The notes under the pieces: model-generated | Databases searched by the model: none | What the model saw: the letters and a program-made list of their open reading frames with translations, nothing else | Told to the model about the DNA's origin: nothing | Shown: positions 9,605 through 20,240 of the stretch, in pieces | Layout of the letters: every line of letters starts with the position of its first letter | Position numbering within the stretch: the first letter of the stretch is position 1 | Program-made: the position numbers and the translations under genes | Assembly: GCF_963678975.1 (NCBI RefSeq) | Contig: NC_089280.1 | Coordinates: 21,411,368-21,475,367 of the forward strand | Direction of reading: 5' to 3' | Source of the DNA: Dysidea avara | Taxonomy: Eukaryota; Porifera; Demospongiae; Dictyoceratida; Dysideidae | Length of the DNA: 64,000 nucleotides

Positions 9605-12600
9605 CCCTAATAGAGCATTCGGCTAATTTATTTACTCCATTATAGAATTTTATTACATCACAAGTTATTCTGTAAGGAGTTCAGCTGCAAACAGTTAATC
9701 TTATAGACAGTTCAGCAAGAAGACAGTCACCATGTGGAGAGTTAAGCAAATATATCACTATAGAGATTCAGAACATTACAAGTCACACTGAAGAAAGTTC
9801 AGCTATAAACAATCATGCACTGTGTAGAGAATTCAGCTACAACAAATCAACCTTTTGAGCGATCAGCAATGAACAAATCAACACAAATCTACCTGTAGAG
9901 AGATCAGCTAGAAACAAATCACCCTGAAGAGAGTTCAGCTACAAAAAATCACCCTGTAGAGACATCAGCTAGAAACTAGACACAATGTAAGGAGTTCAGC
10001 TACAAGCAATCACCCTGTAGAGAGTTCAGCTAAAACAAATCAACCTGCAGAGAGATCAGCTACAAACAAATCACCTTATAGAGAGTTAAGCTACAAACAG
10101 ATTACCTGTAGAGAGATCGGCTACAAACAATTCAACCTGCAGAGAGATCAGCTACACACAAATCAACTTGTAGAGAGATCAGCTACAAACAAATCACCCT
10201 GTAGAGAGATCAGCTACAAACTAGACACAAAGTAAGGAGTTCAGCTACAAGTAAATTACCCTGTAGAGAGTTCATCTACAAACAAATCAACCTGTAGAGC
10301 AATCAGCTAGAAACAAATCACCCTGAAGAGAGGTCAGCTACAAAAAATCACCCTGTAGAGAGATCAGCTAGAAACAAATCATCCTGAAGAGAGGTCAGCT
10401 ACAAAAAAATCACCCTGTAGAGAGATCAGCTACAAACAAATTGCCCTGTAGAGAGATCAGCTACAAGCAAAACACCCTGTAGAGAGTTCAGCAACAAAGA
10501 AACCACCATGTAGAGAGTTCAGCTACAAACAAATTACCCTGTAGAGAGATCGGCTACAAACAAATCAGCCTGTAGAGAGTTCAGCTAAAACAAATCAACC
10601 TGCAGAGAGATCAACTACAAACAAATCACCTTATAGAGAGTTCAGCTACAAACAAATTACCCTATAGAGAGATCGGCTACAAACAAATCAACCTGCAGAG
10701 AGATCAGCTACACACAAATCAACTTGTAGAGAGATCAACTACAAACAAATCACCCTGTAGAGAGATCAGCTAGAAACTACACACAATGTAAGGAGTTCAG
10801 CTACAAATAAATCACCCTGTAGAGAGTTCAGCTAAAACAAATCAACCTGCAGAGAGATCAGCTACAAACAAATCACCTTTTAGACAGTTCAGCTACAAAT
10901 AAATTACCTTGTAGAGAGATCGGCTACAAACAAATCAACCTGCAGAGAGATCAGCTACACACAATTCAACTTGTAGAGAGATCAGCTACAAACAAATCAC
11001 CCTGTAGAGAGATCAGCTAGAAACTACACACAATGTAAGGAGTTCAGCTACAAGCAAATCACCCTGTAGAGAGTTCAGCTACAAACAAATCACCCTGTAG
11101 AGATATCAGCTAGAAACAAATCACCCTGAAGAGAAGTCAGCTACAAACAAAACACTTTGCAGAGAATTCAGCTACAAACAAATCAGCTTGTAGAGAGATC
11201 AGTTACACACAAATCAACCTGTAGAGAGATAAGCTAGAAACAAATCACCCTGTAGAGAGTAGCTACAAGCAAAACACACTGTAGAGAGTTCAGCAACAAA
11301 GAAACCACCATGTAGAGAGTTCAGCTGCAAACAAATCACCTTATAGAGAGTTCAGCTACAAACAAATCACCCTGTAGAGAGATCAGCTAGAAACTAGACA
11401 CAATGTAAGGAGTTCAGCTACAAGCAAATCACCCTTTAGTGAGTTCAGCTACAAACAAATCAACCTGCAGTGAGATCACCTACAAAAAAGCACCTTGTAC
11501 AGAGTTCAGCTACAAACAAATTACCCTGTAGAGAGATCGGCTACAAACAAATCAACCAGTAGAAAGATCAGCTACACACAAATCAACTTGTAGAGAGATC
11601 AGCTACAAACAAATCACCCTGTAGAGAGATCAGCTAGAAACTACACACAATGTAAGGAGTTCAGCTACAAGTAAATCACCCTGTAGAGAGTTCAGCTAAA
11701 ACAAATCAACCTGCAGAGAGATCAGCTACAAATAAATCACTTTACAGACAGTTCAGTTACAAACAAATTACCTTGTAGAGAGATCGGCTGCAAATTAATC
11801 AACCTGCAGAGAGATCAGCTACACACAAATCAACTTGTAGAGAGATCAGCTACAAACAAATCACCCTGTAGAGAGATCAGCTAGAAACTAGATACAATGC
11901 AAGGAGTTCAGCTACAAGCAAACTCACCCTTTAGTGAGTTCAGCTACAAACAAATCAACCTGCATTGAGATCACCCACAAAAACGCACTTGTACAGAGTT
12001 CAGTTACAAACAAATCACCCTGTAGAGAGATCAGGTAGAAGAATTCACCTTGTAGAGAGTTCAGCAACAAAGAAACCACCATGTAGAGAGTTCAGCTGCA
12101 AACAAATCACCCAGTAGAAAGATCAGCTAGAAGAAGTTACCTTGTAGAGAGTTCAGTTACAAAGAAACCATCATATAGAGAGTTCAGCTACAAAGAAATT
12201 ACCCCGTAGAGAGTTCAGCTAGAAGAAGTCACCTTGTAAAGAGTTCAGCTACAAAGAAACCATCATGTACAGAGTTCAGCTACAAAGAAACCACCTGTAC
12301 AGAATTCAACTACAAACAAATTACCCTGTATAGAGATCAGCTAGAAGAAGTTACCTTGTAGATCGTTCAGCTACAACAATTCACCCTGTAGAAAGATCAG
12401 CTAGAAGAAGTCACCTTGTAGAGTGTTCAGTTACAAAGAAACCATCATGTAGAGAGTTCAGCTACAAAGAAACCGCCATGTAGAGAGTTCAGCCTCATAC
12501 AAACCACCTTGTAGAGAATTCAACTACAACAAATCACCCTATAGAGAAGAAGTTACCTTGTAGAGAGTTCAGCTACAAAGAAACCATCATGTAGGGAGTT

Positions 12601-13085
12601 CAGCTACAAAGAAACCACCATGTAGAGAGTTTAGCTGCAAACAAATCACCTGTAGAGAGTTCAGCTAGAAACAAATCACCCCGTAGAGAGATCAGCTGGA
12701 CGAAGTGACCTTGTAGAGAGTTCAGCTACAAAGAAACCATCATGTAGAGAGTTCAGCTGCAAACAAATCACCCTGCAGAGAGTTCAGCTACAAAAAAATC
12801 ACCCTGTAGAGAGTTCAGCTAGACGAAGTCACCTTATAGAGAGTTCAGCTACAAAGAAACCATCATGTAGAGAGTTCGGCTACAAAGACACCACCATGTA
12901 GAGAGTTTAGCTGCAAACAAATCACCTGTAGAGAGTTCAGCTAGAAACAAAATACCCTGTAGAGAGACCAGCTAGAAGAGGTTACCTTGTAGAGAGTTCA
13001 GCTACAAAGAAACCATCCTGTATATAGTTCAGCTACATTTCAAGTCACCCAGTAGAGAGATCAGCTGCAAAAAATTATCCTGTGG
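9605..13085. repeat. 31 bp satellite array with higher-order structure
   Basis: About 110 monomers of a 31 bp unit resembling CCCTGTAGAGAGTTCAGCTA plus CAAACAAATCA. Exact 31 bp steps are visible, for example GTAG at 10417, 10448 and 10479. Variant monomers recur in order: the ACTAGACACAATGTAAGGAG variant falls at about 9991, 10236, 10792, 11039, 11409, 11656 and 11903, giving steps of 245, 556, 247, 370, 247 and 247 bp. This is a higher-order unit of about 247 bp (8 monomers). From about 12040 a different variant set (AGAAGAAGTTACCTTG, AAACCATCATGTAGAG) dominates. The array is not coding. Confidence 0.95.
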
Positions 13086-13280
13086 GGAATAATGGGCATG
13101 TAATAAATATATGTATATAATTTGTATAATTACTAATAAAATCAAAAATAATTGAAGTACTAAAATTCTTCTTTAAGTTCTTTTCTTCTTCCTGTAGTAA
13201 AGAAAAAAACACATGGGTTAAAAAAGCCCCAAAGCCAGCCATAGGCCGGCTTTGCAGTATACAAATACAAAAAGAAGTGA

Positions 13281-13607
13281 TATCTAATCAAAAACAGCCA
13301 AGCTGTAAAAAAAGGTGCGGCCCCCAAAAAGGCCATGGTGAAAAAAGATGTGAAATCCAAGGTGGCGGCCAAGAAATGGCTGTGATGGTAGGTTAATGGT
13401 TACATTTTAATAACAACAATTCAGGTGAATTTGGTGCCAAGACCAAGCGGCAAAAAATTCACCTGAATTGTCGTTATTAAAATGTAACCATTAACCTACC
13501 ATCACAGCCATTTCTTGGCCGCCACCTTGGATTTCACATCTTTTTTTCACCATGGCCTTTTTGGGGGCCGCACCTTTTTTTACAGCTTGGCTGTTTTTGA
13601 TTAGATA
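13281..13607. mobile_element. near-perfect palindromic element
   Basis: Arms 13281-13431 and 13456-13607 are inverted copies differing by about one A in a homopolymer and very few substitutions, around a loop of about 25 bp. Flanking sequence (AAAGAAAAAAACACATGGGT, GCCCCAAAGCCAGCC) belongs to the same family as the copies at 1820-1965 and 23200-23526. One frame of the left arm reads QAVKKGAAPKKAMVKKDV for 31 codons to a TGA, which by composition resembles a histone H1 tail; the frame is broken in the 23 kb copy. The element directly abuts the N-terminal half of the split hAT transposase. A transcript would fold into a long hairpin. Confidence 0.85.
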
Positions 13608-13611
13608 GTAA

Positions 13612-15205
13612 ATAGCACGAAAGTATGACTCACAATCATTAAAGGTAGTTTCTTCAGCAGTTCTTTCAAATTTAGCTGGCGCTCATCATTTTCGTGGTAA
13701 CTTAGGTTCTTCAGTATCAAAGGATGTCCGAAGAAGACTGACTTTTTGCCAAAATAACTTGTAGTTGGCTTCACCCCTAAGTGTTTGTGTTGTGTTAACA
13801 GTCATAGAAGCAACATGCTGTCCTTCTGAAGCAGACAGCTTTGGAGACTGTAACGTCTGACTAAGACTGTCAGTGTGTTTTAAACTGTGCTTCAACTCCA
13901 ATTATTCTAGCTTTTATAGATGTGTCAGACATTTCATCTTGAGAACTCTCCCAAAGTTCTTGCAGTACCTTGTAGTTGGCACAAACAGTCCACCTAGTTG
14001 GACATAGGACACGAAATCTGGTGTATCAGGTGCCAAGTTTTACTTTAAATTTTCAAATTGCATGTCCCTTTTGGGTAGTATTTAATTAGCTTTGAGACTT
14101 CAAAAACAATATCCAGTGCATCTTTCAATATTTTACAATGCTTTATGGTATCTCCAACAGATAAATTAAGTGCATGGCCATAACAATGGGTATATATGGC
14201 TTTTGGTTGTTCATCACTGATCACTTTTGTCACTCCTTTTTTGGGTCCACTCATTGTGCTGGCACCATCATAACATTGCTTACCACAGTTGGAAAGTGAA
14301 AGTTCATACATCCTAAACTTTCTTTTATGGCCTTCACAATATCATTTGCACGTACATTATCCATTTTATAAAGCCCAATAGAATCTTTCTGTAGTTCCAA
14401 TTCAGAGTTGATCTACTTTATGCATACTGATAATTGCTCTCTGTTTGAAGAATCAGTACATTCATCGCACATAATGGTGAAGAAATCGGATAACAGTATG
14501 TCTTTTCCTAATTCTGTGAGGACTGAAATAGCCATGGTTTTAATCATTTCATCTTGCATATCATGTGCTACATATTTATCAGTCTTTGTTTCAATCCATC
14601 CTTTAATTCTAGGATTTTCATCCTGACGTAACCTTAAGAGTTGCATAAACTTTGAATTGGTCTCATCCCCAAAAGCTAAATAAACCTTGTCTTGCTAAAA
14701 ACCTAACATTTGAAATCACCTTTAGCAAGCGTTGTCGATTATCTTGTTTGTCAGAAGCAACTCGCTTGGATAATTGCTCTTCAATGTCTTTACACTGTGA
14801 TGGCAGTGTTACTACTGCTTCAATGGCACTCTTATGGCAGTCTGATCCTTCATGTTTCCTGAAAGCTACAATAGCATCTTTCCAGTTACAGTATCCCTTA
14901 GATACAAAGGCAGCTTCTCCCTTATTCCACTGAACTGTCCTTTTCACTAATGCTGTAACACAAAAGTGGCAAAATACCATGTCATCATCCTCATCATAAT
15001 GCAGCCATTCCCACTTAGAAAACCATTGCAACTGGCAAGAACGCTTGACAACTTGCTTCTTCCCAAATTCACATTGTGGAAAATTAAATGATGAAGGTGG
15101 TGTATCTGGCAGTGTAGGATAACTTTGAGAAACAGAAGATCCAACGTTGTACCTAACAAGTTTTGACACCATAGTTAGCATGAGCCATAGTTTAGAGTAA
15201 ACCAT
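13612..15205 (-). pseudogene. N-terminal part of a DUF4371-type hAT transposase
   Basis: The minus-strand pieces are in family order. First a TTF-type zinc-finger region (LQWFSKWEWLHYDEDDDM, FCHFCV, KGYCNWKDAIVAFRKHEGS, CHKSAIEAVV). Next the DUF4371 RNase H-like core (TMAISVLTELGKDILLSDFF, TIMCDECTDSSNREQLSVCI, CYDGASTMSGPKKGVTKV, YTHCYGHALNLSVGDT). Last the segment leading to PKLPRK, two TGA codons and APAKFERTAEETTF. Frames change several times, so the gene is dead. The adjacent TGA TGA replaces what is normally a basic pair, which fits CGA-to-TGA transitions. The reading continues into 8800-8313 after the inserted block. Confidence 0.8.
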
Positions 15206-15735
15206 AATTTAGTTACCACGTGTAAAGTGCATGCGCGAATCATGACCTGTAAATATACATATACTAGTAGAAATCACGAGGTGAAGAAACGTAAACATGG
15301 TGCCAGTGCAGCAGTATGGTCGAGTATGGTATGGAGAAACTTTCAGACAAGACAAGTTAGTAGTTGAAGTCAGGATACCGCGTTGCAAAATTAGTTGGCT
15401 GTGACTGAAAGCTGGCCGGAATGATCACTAATGATGAAGCTCATACATGCGTCAAGTCACGATTGGTTTCAAGTTGATCTGGACAGTCATAAGTTGATAA
15501 TTTCATGGATAGTAGTATGGGTCTACTGTTCCCAGTTGTGAAATAAGGCGCCTAGTCTGACTGTGGCCTTCCCTCCATAATGGTGCCATGCCGCAGGTGT
15601 GTAATCTATTATCTGATGATAACAAAGAATTATTTGTGTGATGTCTTTAAAGAGACATGCACTAAGGGATAATTACATGAATAATATTAGAATCTCACAC
15701 AGTCAGCACACATGATGATTAGGTAGATCCCACAA
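15206..15735. other. no recognisable gene
   Basis: Spacer between the hAT relic and the Mutator-like relic. I see no ORF, repeat or terminus that I can assign, although the ends of either element could lie here. Confidence 0.3.
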
Positions 15736-18311
15736 TCAATTACTGTAGTAATACGTTGTTTGCTGCTTACAGGAGTGTGATGCTACAATAAGTGCAGCAC
15801 CTTTGACTTTGGTTAGGTTGAATAAATAGTTAGTTGTGCCATACATCTGATATAACATCAGTAAATAAGCACGTGTGTAGGTCGTCCACTGATTGTATAC
15901 GCGAATGGAAGCTGGGATTTCAAGTAAATGGTTGAGATAGCTTGATTGAACACCAAAATTATTGGTCTGGCTCCGGCCTGACCAACTGGACCAGCTCCTC
16001 CAGCCCTGCATCAAAATAAGGTCACGGCAACTGTGGGGATTCTTGAATTCCACCAGTCCCTCTGCAGGTGTACCTGGGAGATTATTGACAAAACCATTTG
16101 GGGTTGCAGCCAGCCAAGGATGGGCAACTGGTATGACCAATCCACACTGAGTGTCAACAGATATCTCATGTGATCCATGCTGTTGTTTCCATTGTATGTA
16201 CTGAGAGGCAGTTGCTCTTGCCTGACTTAGGCCACGAGTGGCTTCATTTGGTATAAAGCATGTTGTGTATTGTGGGCTAGCTTGTCATTTGATGATGGTA
16301 CCAGCCATTGATGATGTTATCTGTATTCTTCTTTCTGCTTTCCAGATGCCACATGCCATCTCATCATACTGATGTTGCATGGTAGTTGTTTTGCTTGTTG
16401 TGTTGTAGTAACTACTTTGGTCTTGTGTAAGCTGATCATCAGGTCCTGAAGATGTTGTGGAGGAACATCATGTATGACATCATTAGCATTAGGTTCACCA
16501 TCATTGCATGAGTAAGATCTCCTTGAGCTGAGGCTATTATCAGAAGATGATTGGTGAGACTTCTTGCATTTTCTACTTCTTTAGCAATTGAGGTGGCATG
16601 GGGGACAAAGATGTCATTTGGATGGAAAGTGGCCTTCTCCCAGTATTTCAGACCCCTTGTTAGACCTTCATTTAACCTTAAGCCAGCTTCCACACAACGG
16701 CCTTCCCAGGATCCTCACTGACTTCGATTGATTTGTTTTCCTCCATCAAACTTGGTGCGCATGTGCATCCAAGACTCAGCTAGGTTGGTGGTAAAGTTAC
16801 CTATAGAATTACATAATATTACTGTAATTGATTTTTATATGTAGCATGAACAACATATACCAATAATTTGTGGAGCTTTACCAACAAGATGGCTGAGTGT
16901 TCTCTAGATGTCACAAATGATAGCTCCTTTTTGGGGACTAGGGGATGCAGTAGATGCAGTAGGAATGGCCTGCAGGTTGGTATCATTGGTAGCGTCCTGC
17001 CACTCTTCTTGTAATTCTATTATTGCCTCTTCCGGGTCATCGTGCTGGGTATTGGAAGTGGTGCTGTTATCTACAAATGTACTACTGCTGCTGTCATGAA
17101 GGTAGTTGGGGATGTCACTGACATAGTTGTCAGGTGGGATGGATTGCATGGCTGATGTAGCTGACTGTTGTGCTGATCTACAGAAGTCGGTGCTACACTT
17201 TGCATGGTAACCAAAGCAATGATATGGTCCATTCAGCAAATCATGCTCCAATTTCAGGATGGCTTGCTGGTGATCGCTCTCCTTGCTGTGCATGATGATG
17301 GCACTCCTGGCAGATTTAGTCAGCCGTTTTCTCATGTTCTCAGTAAGTTTGTTTTTCCCTTTGTATGGTGGATTTTCACGTACCATTTGCTGTAGTGAAA
17401 ATCGAAAGCACTTGAGAGAGTGGTTGGCACATTCAATTTTGGTGATGGAGTGGTATATCTGATGCCATGCTTCTCCTTGCTGATTCTAAAGCCTTCAACA
17501 GTGATGTCACTTTCCATTGCAAAAGATTAGCCTTCCCAGTTATGGAAACACTTGTGTGGAAGTGTTTTTAATTAATGTAGCAATACTTGTTACGCACTCC
17601 CATGTGCAAGGTCTTCCTAGTGGCCTTACCAATAATGATGGCTACTCCTGACTTGGCATTGTAGGAGTGTCTGTAGGAACGTTTTGACCAGCCACCATCA
17701 ACTATCACAGTTACTGCTGGTATTTGGTTTGGACCATGGTAAGAGTTGTTAGCAATAGCTATCTGTTTTTCTTCCCTTCCAGCTTCTAACATCAACTCCT
17801 CGAACAAGTCTCTCCACCATTCACTGATTTGCTGTCCTGCTGACATGAAAGATTGCTTGGTCATTGTTGGTACTCCAAGAATAGCCATCGTTTCTATTAG
17901 TGGTTTGTGTCCTCCGCCCGTTGTCATCTGACCCCAAAACAGCTTCAAGTTAACCTCCCAGTACACTCCACCACTAGTACCTTTCACCTTGTTCAATGTT
18001 AAAAGGTTGAATACTTGTTAGCAACCAGTACAGCGACTAGTTAGTACAGATGCTAATCCAGCACAGTCAGTTTCTTGTAAAAAAATATACAATTCTTTAA
18101 CCGGTAGTGAATTGTCAACACAAGCCTGACAAGTAGATGCATGGGATTTCATGTCAAGTAAATGTTCCTCCAAACAGCTGAGGTTAACAATTCTGTTCTG
18201 CAAGCTCACAATATCAGGATGCTCTGCAGGCTGTGTTGAAACTGGCACTCTTCTCCTGTGATATTTCCCACGATGTGCATTGGGATTTCTTTTGTTTTTG
18301 TTGTTTCCCAT
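15736..18311 (-). pseudogene. Mutator-like transposase and YqaJ-type nuclease relic
   Basis: Minus-strand fragments in order: a basic N terminus (MGNNKNKRNPNAHRGKYHRR, about 18311); a cysteine-containing segment (CQACVDNSLPV); then the core at 17996-17568 with GGVYWEVNLKLFWGQMTTGG, KPLIETMAILGVPTMTKQSF, VIVDGGWSKRSYRHSYNAKS and MGVRNKYCYIN. This is characteristic of the 'Mutator-like transposase' domain found in many invertebrate genomes. Further down come LTENMRKRLTKSARSAI (17340) and, at about 16130-16020, HPWLAATPNGF and GLVEFKNPHSCRDL, which match the YqaJ recombinase/exonuclease fold often fused to it. Several frameshifts (17568, 17386, 16439, after 16020) show decay. Terminal inverted repeats were not identified. 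Confidence 0.7.
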
Positions 18312-18359
18312 AATTGTACCAACTATGAAAATATGTTTGTTACACTCACACACATGTAT

Positions 18360-19079
18360 TTACTTACATTATGTACTTTCTTACCTTAGCTAGTACTGAA
18401 GGTAGCCAAGGCGATAGCAACGAATATAGTAGCACATTCGTAAGGCTGAAATTAACTCCCCACAGTAAAGTTTGAACCCACGATTAGCGCTACTGGTTTT
18501 TATTCATCAAAAATAGCAATAGCCAATCAATTAGTACTAATTTTCTAGGTCTGTGCCAATAGGAAGTTAAATTATCTAGGTCCTGTCGTGGAGAATTTGT
18601 TATGAACGACTGGTGAGTAATTGTGTCTACGGAGGGAATAGGACGATTGTTTTTGCTGCCTAAATGCCGTGAGTCCACTGCCATGCTATCACAATAAGAT
18701 AATAGCCAAAATCATTCGTGAGGACCTAGATATTATGAAATCACAGCTTATTGATGCCTTAAACAGTGAGGTGGCTTCCCATGAAACCTGGTTTTTGATG
18801 AACAGCAATTTACAGCTTCTCCGCTGAATGCCTACATTTTTGTACAAGTGCTTTCTTTGGCAAGTGCTTCACCAGTTACGTGGTTATAAGTATGTTGATG
18901 TAATATGTTAATTTAGCGTGTTCTGCTGTGTGTAGTAGTTACAACAGAGCTATAAACAAAGCGCCTACAAAATTATTTATTGGGTAACCTAAAGACTCTG
19001 AAGAACTCCTCAGAAATCTATATAACATATAACATGGTGTAGCAACTTACCCAGAAAAAACAGTGTGTCTTCTATTCAG
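18360..19079. other. no recognisable gene
   Basis: Nothing can be supported. A GGTTCAAAC box on the minus strand near 18470 looks like a tRNA T-loop, but no cloverleaf could be folded around it. Confidence 0.3.
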
Positions 19080-19970
19080 GAAATAAAACAATTCCTGGGG
19101 GGTTAGCATTGTATTATAGAAGATTTATTGAAAATTTTCTGCTATAAAACCTTTGCACAGACAGAAAAGGGCCACTTATTTATGTAACTGGACTATAAAT
19201 GTGTTCATGCAACGACTAACAACAGCACCAGTAGATACAGTACTGGCCTGCCCATGGACAGATGTGAAGTTGGGGCAGTCCTCTCACAACAGTGCAATAG
19301 TCAGGAGCAAGTAATTGTATATGGAAGCTGTACTCTTAGCAAGGCAGAGAGGAAGTATTCTGTAACTCTACCACTTTAGACCATACATACTTGGACATAC
19401 ATTTACACTACGAACTGATCAAAGCTCCCTATGGTGGCTACAAAATTTTCGTGAGCCAGAAGTCAGTTAGCTGGAGCAACCTCAAGAATATGAATATGAT
19501 TATGTAATTGTCCACCAAGATGGAGGCAAGCATTCAAATGCAGGTGCCATATCCAGGAAGCCAAGTGAACAGCTTCCAACCTTCTCATCAAGTAATTTTA
19601 GGTGATGACAAGCAAGGCCATCAAGCGATACCTGAGCAGTCTGCTCAGATACGGGAGCACAGTCTGAATCAAAATTAATTCATAAAGTTTGCAAGCTGCT
19701 GCAGATCAACAAAACCCATACAACACCATCTGCAATCTGATGGATTAGTGGAAAGGTTAAACTGAACTATCCAATCCATGTTAGCCACAACTATTGTTGA
19801 ATTTGGGGGTGAATGGAAGCCAAAGGTTTGCTACAAGCAAGGAGCCATCTACTGGATATACAAGACCCCCATACCAGAACCAGCAATCGCTCCACAGTAA
19901 GTAGTACAACTGTGGTATTCTCTAGAAAGTCATATAAACCAGCTAGGCAGAACCTGAAAACAGCTGTTGG
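19080..19970 (+). pseudogene. Ty3/gypsy RNase H and integrase fragment
   Basis: Frame-broken similarity to the RNase H part of gypsy Pol: YYRRFIENFSAIKPLHRQ, RLTTAPVDTVLACPWTD, GAVLSQQCNSQEQVIVYGS and TLSKAERKYSV. Then comes the tether (reads like DHGSLTWLQNF and REPEGQLARWLEQ in other family members), followed near 19700-19830 by an integrase piece containing QSDGLVERLN, a stop, TIQSMLATTI and EFGGEW. Stops and frameshifts make it inactive. It has the same strand and complementary domain content to the fragment at 6300-7107. Confidence 0.65.
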
Positions 19971-19980
19971 TATAGGCAGT

Positions 19981-20222
19981 AGTGATGCCATGATATCAAA
20001 ACTTTAATATCACAATAGTCACAATATCATGAGACTTATATCACGATAGTCACGATATATTAAATAAAATTGAATATGTTAATGTTTTCACAGGACAAGT
20101 TTTATTCAGTAAAATTTATAATAATGATTTGACAAAGTTGACACTGCGTCAATACATGTTGCCATTATCATGAAATGCTTCTATCCTGATTATCATGATA
20201 TACGATATATTGTGGCATCACT
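19981..20222. mobile_element. AT-rich MITE
   Basis: The ends AGTGATGCCATGATATC and the inverse of ATATATTGTGGCATCACT pair. The interior is rich in ATCATGATAT-type words. About 242 bp, non-coding, ending 18 bp before the hAT element at 20241. No unambiguous target duplication. Confidence 0.6.
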
Positions 20223-20240
20223 AGTAGATAATGTGTCTAG

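Noticed and set aside
9605..13085. CRISPR-like repeat-spacer array
   Set aside because: Monomers of 31 bp are contiguous with no unique spacers, the DNA is eukaryotic, and no cas genes are present.
18440..18490. Possible tRNA or tRNA-derived SINE
   Set aside because: A GGTTCAAAC box is present on the minus strand but the flanking bases do not form a T-stem or acceptor stem, and no A box was found at the right distance.
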